DNA of 64,000 bases from Taudactylus pleione (GCA_031769625.1 JAUIMM010000484.1:4216001-4280000); one strand, 5' to 3'; counted from the stretch's first letter, positions 35,877 through 46,615 are shown. Numbers and translations: made by a program. Notes: generated from the sequence alone by a model not told the origin.

Positions 35877-36600
35877 CTATTCTTTCCTGCATCTGAGAAA
35901 CATGTTCAATAACAGTTTTATAAGGACTGGTTGCCCCACCCATTTCTCTTTTGCAATATCCAGCAATCCCGTTTGGTGTCTCCCATACAGCAATTTAAAA
36001 GGCAAAAACCAAGTGGAAGATTGTGGTACCTTTCTAATGGCCAGCATTAAATAGGGTAGCAAATCCCAATCTTTCCCATCATTATCCAGCACTTCCTGTA
36101 ATTTAGCATTATTTTTAAGTTATGTCAAACCTCTCCACTTAACCATGAGTCTGAGGGTAATACACTGAGGTCCTTAGCTGTATAACCCTAAACAGACGGC
36201 ATAACTTGATTTTTTTTTACATAATCTGGGTACTCTGATCAGTTAGAATTTCCCTATGTATTCCCACTGGGTTAAAGACATGTACTAGTTCCCTAGCAAT
36301 TGTCTATGTTGATGTGTTGCACAATGGTATTGCTTCTGAGTATCTGGTAGTTTAAATTAAAATTAATGGATTACCACGGGCAAATTTATTAGATGTTCAT
36401 TCAAATCCATAGCTATTCTCTTAAATGAGACCTCAATATATGTCTTTGGAAATATTAATTGTTCTACAAAATCTTTTCCTTTCTTGGAGAGTTGATACAA
36501 CAAATTTTGATGTACTGCCAGGCTCTACTGTGTTTCTGTGTGTTTCCAGGGTTGTTTAACTACTCTGAAGTAAAGATCTCCTTCAAGATCAGGCATACAA
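35877..36600 (-). pseudogene. Retroelement integrase remnant (before RT)
   Basis: Minus-strand reading shows, in order, VSFKRIAMDL (first catalytic Asp), REILTDQ (second Asp), LRTSVYYPQTHG followed by VERF (catalytic Glu; the usual Asp of PQTDG is His), then DWDLLPYLMLAIRKVPQSS and LLYGRHQTGLLDIAKE at 36068-35930. Stops and shifts interrupt it. The catalytic triad is recognisable but the frame is dead. It lies upstream of RT in transcription order. Confidence 0.85.
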
Positions 36601-37100
36601 TCAACTGGTGCTCTACTGTTGCTCTTGTCACTCTCTGACTCCGCAACCATGCTTGTAAATGGAGCACTTCAGACTCTGGGAAAACATCCACTGACACTGT
36701 TACAGTAACATTATCAAAATGTTTATGAGTTATTTATTTCTGTAACAAGTTTGGCTTCCCACAGCTTCCAGAAGTGGGAAAAATCTTTCTCCAATATAGC
36801 AATATAGCACCAAACATCAAATAAGGAACCAATCCCACAGTGACTACAGTGGGACCACACTGTGTTTCTATATTCACTTCAGCAGGATCATCTCCATGGG
36901 TGCAGGTTAAATCAACAGTTTTCCCTTAACCTTTTGAGGGATTCACCAACTCAGCTTCTACATGGGTATGCATGATACCAGAATCTACCAGTTTGCCTTC
37001 TAAAGTGATAATACACATTTGTTTATCTGGGTCAGCCTGTTGGTCTGCAGTGCAGGCTACAGTAGCTGAGCAAAGAAAGATACTCTGCAATTGACATAAA
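36600..37100 (-). pseudogene. Retroelement aspartic protease remnant
   Basis: Follows the zinc knuckle directly. The open piece 37126-36926 contains GKLVDSGIMH, the DSG catalytic signature of the retropepsin fold, preceded by a beta-strand-like ITLEGK. Downstream sequence is degenerate. Confidence 0.6.
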
Positions 37101-38138
37101 CAGGATCTCATTGCATAGGTGGACAATTAGCAGCAACATGGCCCAAGCCACCACATCTAAAACATCTCATCACATTTTTATCAAGTCTTATATGAGGTCA
37201 GATCCTTCCTGGCACAGCTGCCAGATTCTGAGTTCCAAGCCAACAGTCTCAGGATATTTATGCTCACTCCACTGCCCAGCCCCCTTTTTCCTTGGAACAG
37301 TCTTACCAGTTGTCACTGGAGAATGCCATTGTGGGACTAGGTGCAACTTGGGTACGCTTAACAGTTCCTCAGCCACCACATACCTCCCCACCATTTCCAA
37401 CAGTTGGTCTGTTGTTAAAGGGTCCCCGTGGCTCACCGACTTGCACAGAACTGCAAACAGGGACAACAAATATAGGACCATAATGACCATTTCCACAATC
37501 TGTGGCCCTGTTAAAGTCTTTGGCTGTAGCCATTTCTTGGTGAGATGGATGAGGTCATACATTTGAGAGCAGGGAGGTTTATCCACTTGGTATCCCCAGC
37601 GATGAACTCATGCCCGAACAGACATGACACCCAAGTTTTTAGTGTATCATTGTCTTTGGCATCAGCAAGGGTCAAGTTAAAATACAGTATGCTTTTTGCA
37701 TTTCTCATTACATGAAGGGTGCTAAGAGGCCTGCCCACTGATTTTTAGGCCAACTTTCTCTCTCTGCTATTCTTTGGACATTATTAAATAGGCTTAAATT
37801 GAATCACTTTTTGTCATCTTTAGCAGAAAATAACTGGCCAGTATGGAGCTGGAACTAGTTGAGATATCTGTGAAAACATTTGCAGACAGTGCTACCAGAT
37901 ATTGTGCAATCTCTTTTAAGGCCTTGCTATCTTGGTGATGTTGCCCCTGGATCTTCTCAACATTCAATTGCTGTTGCCTCTGGGCCTCCTCAAAGGCTAT
38001 TGCCTGCACCCTGATGACCTCCTGATAAGTCCTGGTAGCTTCCTGCTGAGCCGATGTAGCCTGTAGCAAGAACATAAATATGTCCTCCATGATAGCTCTA
38101 GGTGTAGGGGTGAAGTAGAATCTGGGTTCCCTAAGCAT
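37100..38138 (-). pseudogene. gag pseudogene with SCAN-like region and zinc knuckle
   Basis: Starts near 38138 with a glutamine-rich helical part (RAIMEDIFMFLLQATSAQQE at the front). After frame breaks it continues with DLIHLTKKWLQPKT and LTTDQLLEMVGRYVVAEELL (37560-37330), the capsid segment from which vertebrate SCAN domains are thought to derive. A complete CX2CX4HX4C knuckle (CFRCGGLGHVAANC) lies at about 37108-37152. At least two frame changes separate these parts, so no full Gag can be made. Confidence 0.8.
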
Positions 38139-38174
38139 ATGTTGATGACACCACCATGGATTTCACAGTATAAA

Positions 38175-38352
38175 GAGTCTATTTACTAAGCCTTGAAAGG
38201 AGATATAAAGTCAACCGTGATAAGGTACCAGCCAATCAACTCATTACTGTCATTTTTCAAACACAGCCTGTGACATGGCAGTTAGAAGCTGATTGGCTGG
38301 TACTTTATCTCCGTTGACTCTATCTCCATCCAGGGTTTAGTAAATAGACCCC
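38175..38352. mobile_element. Long-hairpin MITE (about 178 bp)
   Basis: GAGTCTATTTACTAAGCC pairs with GGTTTAGTAAATAGACCC, and the pairing continues inward (GGTACCAGCCAATCAACT with AGCTGATTGGCTGGTACT). Almost the whole element folds on itself. It lies just upstream of the gag start of the gypsy remnant. Confidence 0.88.
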
Positions 38353-38439
38353 TAACTATTTTTCAATAGCAAAAAAACAAATGGGTGTCTGTTCCTTTAC
38401 ATTTTTCGCATGAATTTTTATGGATGCAATGTAAGTGTA

Positions 38440-38790
38440 TATGTTCTCTTTCTTCACCATGTGTGGCAAGATCAGGATAAGGATCCTCTCTCTTGGGATA
38501 GATGGGTGCACTTTCACACCGCAGCCAATTAGTAGCACATCAGTCCAGGTACAAGTAACCACAGCAAATTTATTTTGCAGCATCATGATATATAAAACAT
38601 AATAGAAATGTCTAGCCTGTCTGGCTCTAACTAAATAAATGTCTCTCTCAGCATTTAATAACTTAATATCCCTCTCACAAAACAACAGTATTAGCATTTA
38701 ACACAGTATGTACTTACAGCTAGTAACCATAGTGTTAGAGACTTGCAACTGACACACTCTGTGCTCTGAGAATCAATGTTGCCAATTTAT
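38440..38790 (-). repeat. Possible 5' LTR of the gypsy remnant
   Basis: Lies upstream of gag on the minus strand with an AATAAA at 38574-38569 and no coding. No partner LTR was found downstream, where the element is truncated, so this is inference from position and the poly(A) signal only. Confidence 0.25.
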
Positions 38791-38798
38791 CTGAGTTA

Positions 38799-38837
<39 letters not shown>

Positions 38838-39289
38838 GGGTGAGCGGGTTCGGATTTCTGAAATCCGAAACCCCCCGATCCGAGGCCGGTCCGAGTCAGG
38901 CTCGACTTTTTCCGCCTGACTCGGATCTGAAATCGAGGCAAAACATCATCATCCCGCCTTCCGGGTCTCGCGGGTTTTGGATCCAATATAAGGTACCCGC
39001 GTCGGCGCCATTTTCTCACTCGGCTGTGGACAGTGAAGAGGGAGGGTGGGAGTTAGGGTTGGCTGGGCTGTGTAGTGTAGTGTAGTGTAGTGTAGTGCAG
39101 TGTAGTGTTGTGCTGTGCTGTGCTGCACTGTGCTGCTGTTGTCCATAGGGGCTGTGTCCACTACTTCAAAGTCCATAGGGGCTGGCGTTGTGCAGTCAGT
39201 TGTCCATAGGGGCTGTGTCAACTCCAAAGTCCAAAGTGCAGTGTCCCAGTCCTAAAGGGGTGCTGTAGTGTTGTCCAGGGGGTGCTCTG

Positions 39290-39790
39290 TCCGTCAGGGG
39301 TGCTCCCCCCAAGTGCAAAAAAAATTTATATTTTTACTGTGTTTGTGAATTGTGTGCACTGTGGCTGCACGTGCATCAACAAAGGAGCAGCGCCAAGCGT
39401 GCACCTGTGTCCCATAAGTAAAAGGCCAGCTGGATTGTCCGTTAAAGGGTGCTGTAACCCCCAAAGGGCACTCCAAACAAAATAAAAAAATATATTTTTT
39501 TGTGTTTGTGAATTGTGTGCGCAGTAGCCGCACGTGCATCAACAAAGTAGTGCCAAGCGTGCGCCTGTGTCCCATAAATAAAGGGCCGGCTGGATTGACC
39601 GCTAAAGGGTGCTGTAACCCCCAAAGGGCACTCCAAACAAAATAATTTTTTTTTTCTGTGTTTGTGAATTGTGTGCACTGTGGCTGCACGTGCATCAACA
39701 AAGGAGCAGCGCCAAGCATGCGCCTGTGTCCCATAAGTAAAGGGCCGGCTGGCTTGTCCATTAAAGGGTGCTGTAACCCCCAAAGTACAC
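39290..39790 (+). repeat. Tandem repeat A, about 160-bp unit, 3 copies
   Basis: GCTGTAACCCCCAAAG recurs at 39451, 39611 and 39770, with a diverged first unit from about 39298. Each unit has a poly-A/T tract, TTTGTGAATTGTGTGC and CCGCACGTGCATCAAC. It lies just before the transposase start and gives repeat-derived minus-strand ORFs. Confidence 0.92.
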
Positions 39791-39819
39791 TCCAAACAAA
39801 ATATATCAATATAACATAA

Positions 39820-40127
39820 ATGGAGGACCAAACTTTCTCCGATAAAAATAAAATAGGGAAAGATCAAGAACCACTTCCTCCTAGTGCTGTTGCTGCTGCT
39901 GGGAGTTGTTCATCATCCCAGAGAGGAAGTAGGAACACCACTACAGTCCCTAGCGAGGAGGATGAAGTACGACAGCAGTCATCCTGAAGCAAAACGTATA
40001 ACTGAGGCCTTAACTGCTATGTTGGTGTTAGACGTGCGTCCGGTATCCGCCATTAGTGCAGTGGGATTTAGACAATTGATGGAGGTAGTGTGTCCCCGGT
40101 TCCAAATCCCGTCTAGATTCCACCTGC
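39820..40127 (+). pseudogene. hAT transposase fragment, N-terminal part
   Basis: ATG at 39820 starts MEDQTFSDK and runs into a Ser/Ala-rich linker; a frame shift follows. From about 39970 comes the domain found upstream of the hAT catalytic core (ITEALTAMLVLDVRPVSAIS, GFRQLMEVVCPRFQIPSRFH). Compared with copy e the BED finger is missing. Coding ends abruptly where tandem repeat B starts. Confidence 0.85.
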
Positions 40128-40129
40128 AT

Positions 40130-40607
40130 CCTCAAAGCAGCAGCGACAAGCGTGCGTCTGTCTGTTAAAGGGTGGTGTAACCCTCAAAGTGCGATCCACA
40201 AACAATAAAAAAATTCTTCTTTTTTTTCTGTCTTTGTGAAATGTGTGGGCTGTAGCCGCACCTGCATCCTTAAAGCAGCAGCGACAAGCATGCGTCTGTC
40301 TGTTAAAGGGTGTCTGTCTATTAAAGGGTGGTGTAACCCTCAAAGTGCGCTCCACAAACAATAAAAAAATTCTTCTTTTTTTTTCTGTCTTTGTGAAATG
40401 TGTGGGCTGTAGCCGCACCTGCATCCTTAAAGCAGCAGCGACAAGCGTGCCTCTGTCTGTTAAAGGGTGGTGTAACCCTCAAAGTGCACTCCACAAACAA
40501 TAAAAAAATTCTTTTTTTTTCTGTCTTTGTGAATTGTGTGGGCTGTTGCCGCACCTGCATCCTCAAAGCAGCAGCGACAAGCGTGCGTCTGTCTGTTAAA
40601 GGATTAC
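40130..40607 (+). repeat. Tandem repeat B, about 139-156-bp unit, 3 copies
   Basis: GTGTAACCCTCAAAGTGC recurs at 40175, 40331 and 40470. The unit is clearly related to repeat A (same order of TGTAACCC, A/T tract, TTTGTGAA, AGCCGCAC and GTGCGTCTGT). It replaces the catalytic part of the transposase gene. Confidence 0.92.
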
Positions 40608-41020
40608 ATCAGTGACAGCATCCAAGTAGGCGTGTCAGACAGTCCGTACATGTACTGGCAGGAAAAAGAGGCAATTTGGAGGCCCCTGTACAAACTGGCT
40701 TTATTTTACCTGAGTTGCCCCCCCTCTAGTGTGCACTCCGAAAGAGTGTTTAGTGCAGCCGGGAACCTTGTCAGCAAAAGGCGTAGGAGGTTGCTTCCAC
40801 AAAATGTGGAGAAGATGATGTTCACAAAAATTAATTATCAACTCTTCCAGGGAGACCAGCCTCCATAACGTACAGAGGGACCTGTGGTGGTGGATTCCAG
40901 CGGGACAAATTAATACTCTGTGAGGATGAGGATGTATACAACACTGAAGAGGGTGAGGAAACGGTGAATGAGGAGGAATAGGACGACATCTTGCCTCCGT
41001 AGAGCCAGTTTGTGCAGGGA
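40605..41020 (+). pseudogene. hAT transposase fragment, C-terminal dimerisation domain
   Basis: Resumes directly after repeat B with DYISDSIQVGVSDSPYMYW, then ALFYLSCPPSSVHSERVFSA and SKRRRRLLPQNVEKMMF, the conserved hAT dimerisation region. An acidic tail (near 40910-40990) contains a stop but matches the acidic C-terminus of copy e. The DDE-type core is absent, so no activity is possible. Confidence 0.9.
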
Positions 41021-41060
41021 CAGATCAATTGCCAGCTTGTTTTGTGGGGGCCCAAACGAA

Positions 41061-41114
41061 CCAATCATTTCAGCCACAGTCATGTGGCAGACCCTGGTGC
41101 TGAAATGATTGGTT
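41061..41114. other. Stem-loop after the hAT C-terminus, copy c
   Basis: ACCAATCATTTCAG (41061-41074) pairs perfectly with CTGAAATGATTGGT (41101-41114). An inner CCAC/GTGG stem sits in the 26-base loop. The same structure occurs in copy e at 59725-59775. Confidence 0.8.
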
Positions 41115-41633
41115 TGTTAAAGTGTGCATGTCCTGTTTATACAACATAAGGGTGGGTGGGAGGGCCCAAGGACAATTCCATCTTGCACCTCTTTTCTTTC
41201 TTTGCATTATGTACTGTTTGGGGCCTAGTTTTTCAAACTGCCATCCTGTCTGCCACTACAGTGTCACTCCTAGATGGGCCACGTGTTTGTGCCGCCCACT
41301 CGTGTCGCTTAGCATAGTCATCCAGCTACCTCGGTGCAACCTTTTGGACATTAAAACACTATTGTGAGGTGTGAGGTGTTCAGAATAGACTGGAAATGAG
41401 TAAAAATTAAGGTTATTGAGGTTAATAATAGCATAGGAGCAGAAAAACCCACAAATTCTGTGATTTTAGCTGTTTTTATGCTTATTTAAAAAAAAATACA
41501 GATCCAAAACACAAAACCCAGAACCCAAAACACAGAAAGGGTGGTTTTCGCAAAACCAATCCAGATCCAAAACACGAAGAAAGATCCAGATCCAAAACAC
41601 AAAATACGAAAAGTGGCCAGTGCACACCCATAA

Positions 41634-41635
41634 TA

Positions 41636-41690
<55 letters not shown>
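41634..41690. repeat. (ATCT)n microsatellite
   Basis: About 13 perfect ATCT units directly after the right end of hAT copy c. Confidence 0.95.
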
Positions 41691-41703
41691 ATATATTAGT
41701 AAA

Positions 41704-42630
41704 GAGACCTGGTATATGTTAGGTCACCTCAGACTGTAAGGAGGGGCTCTAGACTGCACACCCTAATAGTAATGAAAGGTGCCATCATGCTGAGATTTTA
41801 AAGTGACATATACAAAAAACAGAGTTACAGATGCACTATGCGATCATTACTGTATACATTTAAATTATATAGAATTTCAGAGGTAGTTTGCATATCAATG
41901 GCCACTGATACGGGCCTGCCCACCAGCATCAAGGTCACCTCATTGAGCAGGTCCCTAACACTCTGGGGTTCACATCTAGGACGCAGGGCACCCCAAAAGT
42001 CAGCCCAGCCAAAGACCTTTCCAGGGTGACAGTGAAGTGTTAAAGTATCAGGTGTGTAAAGTAATTAACAAGTGTTATAATAATGATAAGGGTAGAAGAT
42101 GTGTGAAAAAATACATAAATAATAAACAAACATGAAAGTGATATACAAAGTGACTATATGTATTAAATGGTGATGCCCTGGAGAGGTCCAGCCAGAACAG
42201 CTCAGGGGGCCCCACACCCAAACACTCACCCCAAATAAACTGACACTAACAATATAAATAGGACTTACTTGTAATTATGCCTGTTGCCTTGTGCAGTCAA
42301 ATGCTAGGTCCCTATTTAAAAACATATGAGGGGGTGGAGGGAGGGGTGCAAATCTAGACTGGAGCAATCTCAGGCTTCAGATGTGTGTATAAATACACAA
42401 TATGGAGCATAAGGAGAGGTTCTAGACTGCACACCCTAATAGTAATGAAAGGTGCCATCATGCTGAGATTTTAAAGTGACATATACAAATAACAGAGTTG
42501 CAGATGCACTATGCGATCATTACTGTATACATTTAAATTATATAGAATTTCAGAGGTAGTTTGCATATCAATGGCCACTGATAGTGCATCTGCAACTCTG
42601 TTTTTTGTATATGTCACCTCAGACTGCAGA
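41704..42630. repeat. Element with 170-bp direct repeats and inverted end
   Basis: 41743-41911 and 42416-42586 are near-identical (CTAGACTGCACACCCTAATA start). Immediately after the second copy, 42581-42615 is the inverse of its middle (GCATCTGCAACTCTG against CAGAGTTGCAGATGC). CACCTCAGACTG appears at both outer sides (about 41728 and 42616). No coding. Confidence 0.85.
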
Positions 42631-42839
42631 CTGACGGATGCCCTTCTATCCCCCCACACATCTGGCTTGCTCTGTCCCACCCCACCCCACTCTGCCCCCT
42701 CCACCGCTCTGTCCTGTCTGTCTCTGTTCTGTCTGCTACTCAGCCGGTGGCACTGCTGGCACATGCACACTATGCTGGAGACTTTCCGTAATCACTGTAT
42801 ATTTTTCTGCACTGGTTGTGTATGCAGTCAGGAAGCTGA

Positions 42840-43130
42840 TGGTTGAAATGCCAACCGCCTACTTCCCGACTGTGAAATCCCATCAGGGTACTAATGACAG
42901 GTGTCGAAATCCCGATGCCTGTCATTAGATCTACGTCGGGAGCCCGACGCTCGGCATACCGAACGAAGGTAAGCCGGCCGCCGGGTGCGGACCGCCGCGG
43001 TGGGGAGGGTTAGGTTTCAGGGATCCTGGGAGGGTTAGGGTTAGGCTAGGGAAAGGAGGGGTTAGGGTTAGGCACCCCTGGGGGGAGATTATGTTTAGGC
43101 ACCCCCCGGGAGACTTAGGTTTAGGCTGGA
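42840..43130. mobile_element. MITE-like element with TTAGGG-type core
   Basis: CCGATGCCTGTCATT and GTCGGGAGCCCGAC palindromes on the left, then GGGTTAGGGTTAGGC-type motifs at 43005-43125. The opposite end is not clear, so it may be truncated. Confidence 0.55.
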
Positions 43131-44178
43131 CAGTGTGCTGTGATGCTGCAAATTGGAGGTAATCATTGCAAAGGTAATTATATCTGAATCCCTACTTAAC
43201 TTAAAACTAGTTTATATTGCATCAATATGATGCAATAATATATAATACTTTACATTCCCAGTAAGTTACTCTATAAATAGAGCACTCAGTGCTTTATTCT
43301 TAGTTTGCATGTGTCTGCAAATATTTGCAGAGAACCTGAATGTTGACTAAACGCGGCATTAATGTCCACCAACAGTATCTCTAGCTGAGAAGCTGACACC
43401 TTTTATTGTGTTATTTTCTCTCTCATTTACACATTTTTTGTTAGTTTTAGCTTTAAAAACAATATTTGTATTAAACTTTTTTTATTATATAAGCACTTTC
43501 CTGGCTCCAGAGCTTTAATGCAAGAGCCCCAGGCTGAGCACAGCACAAATGGAAAAGAAGGAAATGAGCGATGGAAAGTTTCCAGTGAAGAAAAAGAAAA
43601 AAAGAATAAAGATTAACAAGTGAAGAGAGCTGAAAACAATACTGAAAGGGAAACTGAACAAGAAAATTGCAAACTGCTGATTTCTATTATTTGTCCATGA
43701 TTCCCTGGTGACTCTAGAGAAAGAAATGCTGAAAAATGGATACTTGTAAGTCATCAGCCTGAAGGAATTTACCTCATATTTTAGGAATATGTCAAACACA
43801 AGTTTTGTTTCTTAGATTGTTTTTTTATGTTAGAAATTTTTTAGTTGTTGCCATATTGTGACTGAACCACTGTATGCAAATTTCATTGACTTATTTACTA
43901 AGTTTTGAGCAGAGATCAATAAGATACTGTATGGTGTGACAAAAATACACAGTACACAGCACTGAGATTGGTCCAGTACACAATGCAGCAGAAAGATCCA
44001 TTAGAAGTGAATAGTGGGCTTTTGATTTAGCAGTGATAAAATCATTCACCACCTTAATTAGTGCAGTCTAGGTTGACAGACTGATTGAAGAGGGTCCTAT
44101 GGGTAATATGAGGAGTAAGCTGTTAAGCATTGTTAGCCTTTAAGCATTTATTAATATAGGGTTAGTATATTCCATTAA
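43131..44178. other. Gene-free stretch
   Basis: A-rich on the + strand around 43550-43700. A short frame from ATG 43519 is not long enough to support. No bounded repeat. Confidence 0.35.
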
Positions 44179-44179
44179 A

Positions 44180-44793
44180 ATGGGTACACACTGGAAAGAT
44201 ATATCTGCAGATTGAGTGATCTGCAGATATATCTGCACATGATGGTATTTCATACACACTGAATGACCATCATCTGTCTGCTGGCCGGGGGTGGGTCAGC
44301 GTCCGTGCCTCTCCCCGCAGCCTCTGCTGCATGTGTACGAGCGGTTGGCAGACCGCCTGTACACACTGGCCGATGTACAGATATATCTGCAGACATATCT
44401 TTCCATCGCAGTGGATCCACAATATTACCACACAAAAATACATTTTGATATGTTTTTATTTCTATGATTGTATTGTTTTTATATTTATATTAAACTGCAT
44501 CTATTATCAGCGCTGCATATTTTCTTTTCTATATTGTTATATAGGAGGCTGACTACCTCCCCTTTTTTGCAGCTGCTGGGAAGACTCCTCACCACAGCGC
44601 CCTATTTACTATCTTTATAGTTCTATTCTTGCATATCTTTCCATCGGCTGTGTAGCAGAGCCGATGCGTTATGTCTTTGAACGATGTAGATCACAGACAT
44701 ATCACGGGTACACACTGGCAGACAGCACCCGATATATTGGCTGATCAAATGATCAGCCAATATATCTGCCAGTGTGTACACAGCATCACACTT
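44180..44793. mobile_element. MITE with GGGTACACACTGG modules
   Basis: GGGTACACACTGGAAAGATA at the left. CTGTACACACTGGCCGAT and GGGTACACACTGGCAGAC inside; CCAGTGTGTACAC at the right. A strong hairpin at 44709-44784 has ATTGGCTGATCA/TGATCAGCCAAT at its centre. A retroinsert interrupts it at 44409-44631. Confidence 0.8.
44409..44631. mobile_element. 223-bp retroinsert with 15-bp target duplication
   Basis: CATATCTTTCCATCG is duplicated exactly at 44394-44408 and 44632-44646. The insert ends with GCGCCCTATTTACTATCTTT and carries AGGAGGCTGACTACCTCCCC. A variable-length duplication of this size is usual for LINE-driven insertion; the family is not named. Confidence 0.8.
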
Positions 44794-44895
44794 TACAATT
44801 GGGAACAAACACAGTAATAAAATGATGGTGAGTATTAACATACAATTAAAGGGTTGAAAGCCTTGTTCGCAAGTTCCGAGATAACAGGATAATAA

Positions 44896-45040
44896 GGGGT
44901 AAATTTACTAAGATGGGAGTTCTATTAAGAAGTGATGTTGCCCATAGCAACCAATCAGATTCTACTTCTCATTAATCTAGCACCTTCTAGAAGATAATAC
45001 CTGTAATCTGATTGGTTGCTTATTTTAGTAAATTTACTCC
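44896..45040. mobile_element. MITE, 145 bp, TAA target duplication
   Basis: GGGGTAAATTTACTAA mirrors TTAGTAAATTTACTCC. CAACCAATCAGATTCT mirrors AATCTGATTGGTTG. TAA flanks both ends (44893-44895, 45041-45043). Confidence 0.88.
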
Positions 45041-45544
45041 TAAGAGTTTGAAGCATGAGGTTAAGTGTCACATATGTACAGTATTGCATATTTGTCCAAT
45101 CCAGATAACAGGATAAAAAATGAGAGATGTTGGTCTGGAGGTAGAGTTGTTTGGTTATTGAAAGAGAACACATGGGCCAAATGTAATAGGGTGTCAGTTT
45201 TGGTAAATTGCGAGTTTTGTGCGAAATTCGCACATTTTCACAACTCTCCAATGTAATAGGGTGTCAGTTCACTAAAACTCACATTTTTCAGAGTTACTTA
45301 AAATCCCCATTCTCAAACTCGCATCCAGAATTTTTCACTTTGAAAACAGTCAACTTACCCAATGTAATAGTGTCTGTTTTAGACACACAAAAAAAAGATA
45401 ACCAAAAGTCCCCAAATAATAGACCTGCTTCAGGCTAGCGAGTATATCCTGAGCAGGTCAGATTACCACAGAAACATGCACATATCCATGAGATACGTGC
45501 ATGTTTCTGTGTGTACTTATGTAAAAGGTTTAAAATTATTAAAA

Positions 45545-46615
45545 AAATTACGTGCACCCCCTCCCCAAAAGCATAACCAGCCCCGGGCTTTATAAAGCCT
45601 GTCCTGGTTCTAAAAATACAGGGGCCACAATGTGTAGGGTGCCCCTGTATATTAAGAACCAGCACAGGGCTTTGTTGAGCTGGTCCTGGTTCTGGAAAAT
45701 CAGGGTACAAAATGAGTAGGGGTCCCCTGAAAATTCCAAAACCAGCATGAACTCTTTCTATCGGGGGGATAGTGCCACAGCCAGGGAATACCTTTCACCG
45801 GTTTCCCTGGCCAAAGCATTACCCCTGACCGCTAGTCAGCCCAGGCCGGGGATCCCTGGGGAGTTGGGGACCCCCCCAATAAAGGGGTCCCCCACTCCAG
45901 GGCACTCCAGGCTTAGACTGGACCAGGGTGGTGGGTGCCAGGTTAATAGTGTTAGTGTTTTGTGTAAAATAAAGGGTTAAATATTGTCTTTAGTTGTAGA
46001 ACCACAAGTACCAGCAAGCCTCCCCGCATGGGTTAAAATAACAAACCGAAAATAAACCGATCCATGCCGGACCGAGCAAAGGTATGTGTGTACATATACC
46101 TTTGCTCCACGTAAATGAATGCGCCACACGTGTGCCCCATCATTGAAGGAGCCGCCAGCCAATCTTCGTTGGAGCAGCTCCCTGATTGGCTGAATGCGGT
46201 CAGCTTGTGTTCCCCATAGACTTCTATGGTGAGAATTCACCATTGAAGTCTATGATGGGAGCCGCTACATCGTAGCCACAAGGTTAATTGAGTTTAATCT
46301 TGTGGTAACATCATTGATACAATGTCGCGACAAGTGGTCAGGGGTAATGCTTTGGCCACGGAAACCGGTGAAAGGATTTCCCTGGCTGTGGCATTATCCC
46401 CCCGATAGAAAGAGTTCGGTGCTGGTTTTGGAATTTCCAGGGGACCCCTACTTGTTTTGTCCCCTGATTTTCCAGAACCAGCTCAACAAACCCTGTGCTG
46501 GTTCTTAATATACAGTGGCCCCCTACACATTTTGGCCCCTGTATTTTTAGAACCAGGACAGGTTTTATAATGCCCGGGGCTGGTTATGCTTTTGGGGAGG
46601 GGGTGCACGTCATCT
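45545..46615. repeat. Fold-back element, about 280-bp inverted arms
   Basis: The left arm 45545-45825 (CCCCAAAAGCATAACCAGCC early) is inverted at 46335-46615 (GGCTGGTTATGCTTTTGGGG late). The centre is about 500 bases of unrelated sequence, including another copy of GCCCAGGCCGGGGATCC. The family also occurs at 18075-18835 and 27160-27565. Open frames across it are incidental. Confidence 0.88.

Larger units (their letters stand above)
34570..38140 (-). mobile_element. Gmr1-like Ty3/gypsy retrotransposon remnant
   Basis: Reading the minus strand from 38138 down, the order is gag with a SCAN-like region and zinc knuckle, aspartic protease, integrase, then reverse transcriptase. It breaks off at the start of RNase H near 34570. 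Integrase before RT is the order of Gmr1-like elements and opposite to ordinary Ty3/gypsy. Every domain holds stops or shifts. No LTR pair was identified; a possible 5' LTR lies at about 38440-38790. Confidence 0.85.
38835..41630 (+). mobile_element. hAT element, copy c (2796 bp), internally deleted
   Basis: Begins TAGGGGTGAGCGGGTTCGGA inside a TA microsatellite (38802-38834) and ends GTGCACACCCA. The putative 8-bp flanks (ATATATAT, TAATATAT) are low-complexity. Subterminal GAGGCAAAACATCATCATCC is shared with copies a, d and e. It keeps two pieces of transposase coding separated by a tandem array. Confidence 0.88.

Noticed and set aside
39294..39867. Minus-strand frames of 171 and 141 codons
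   Set aside because: Antisense of tandem repeat A; each repeats the same peptide per 160-bp unit.
43515..43799. Small coding exon on either strand near 43.5 kb
   Set aside because: Low-complexity lysine/glutamate or phenylalanine runs from A-rich DNA; no splice or family evidence.
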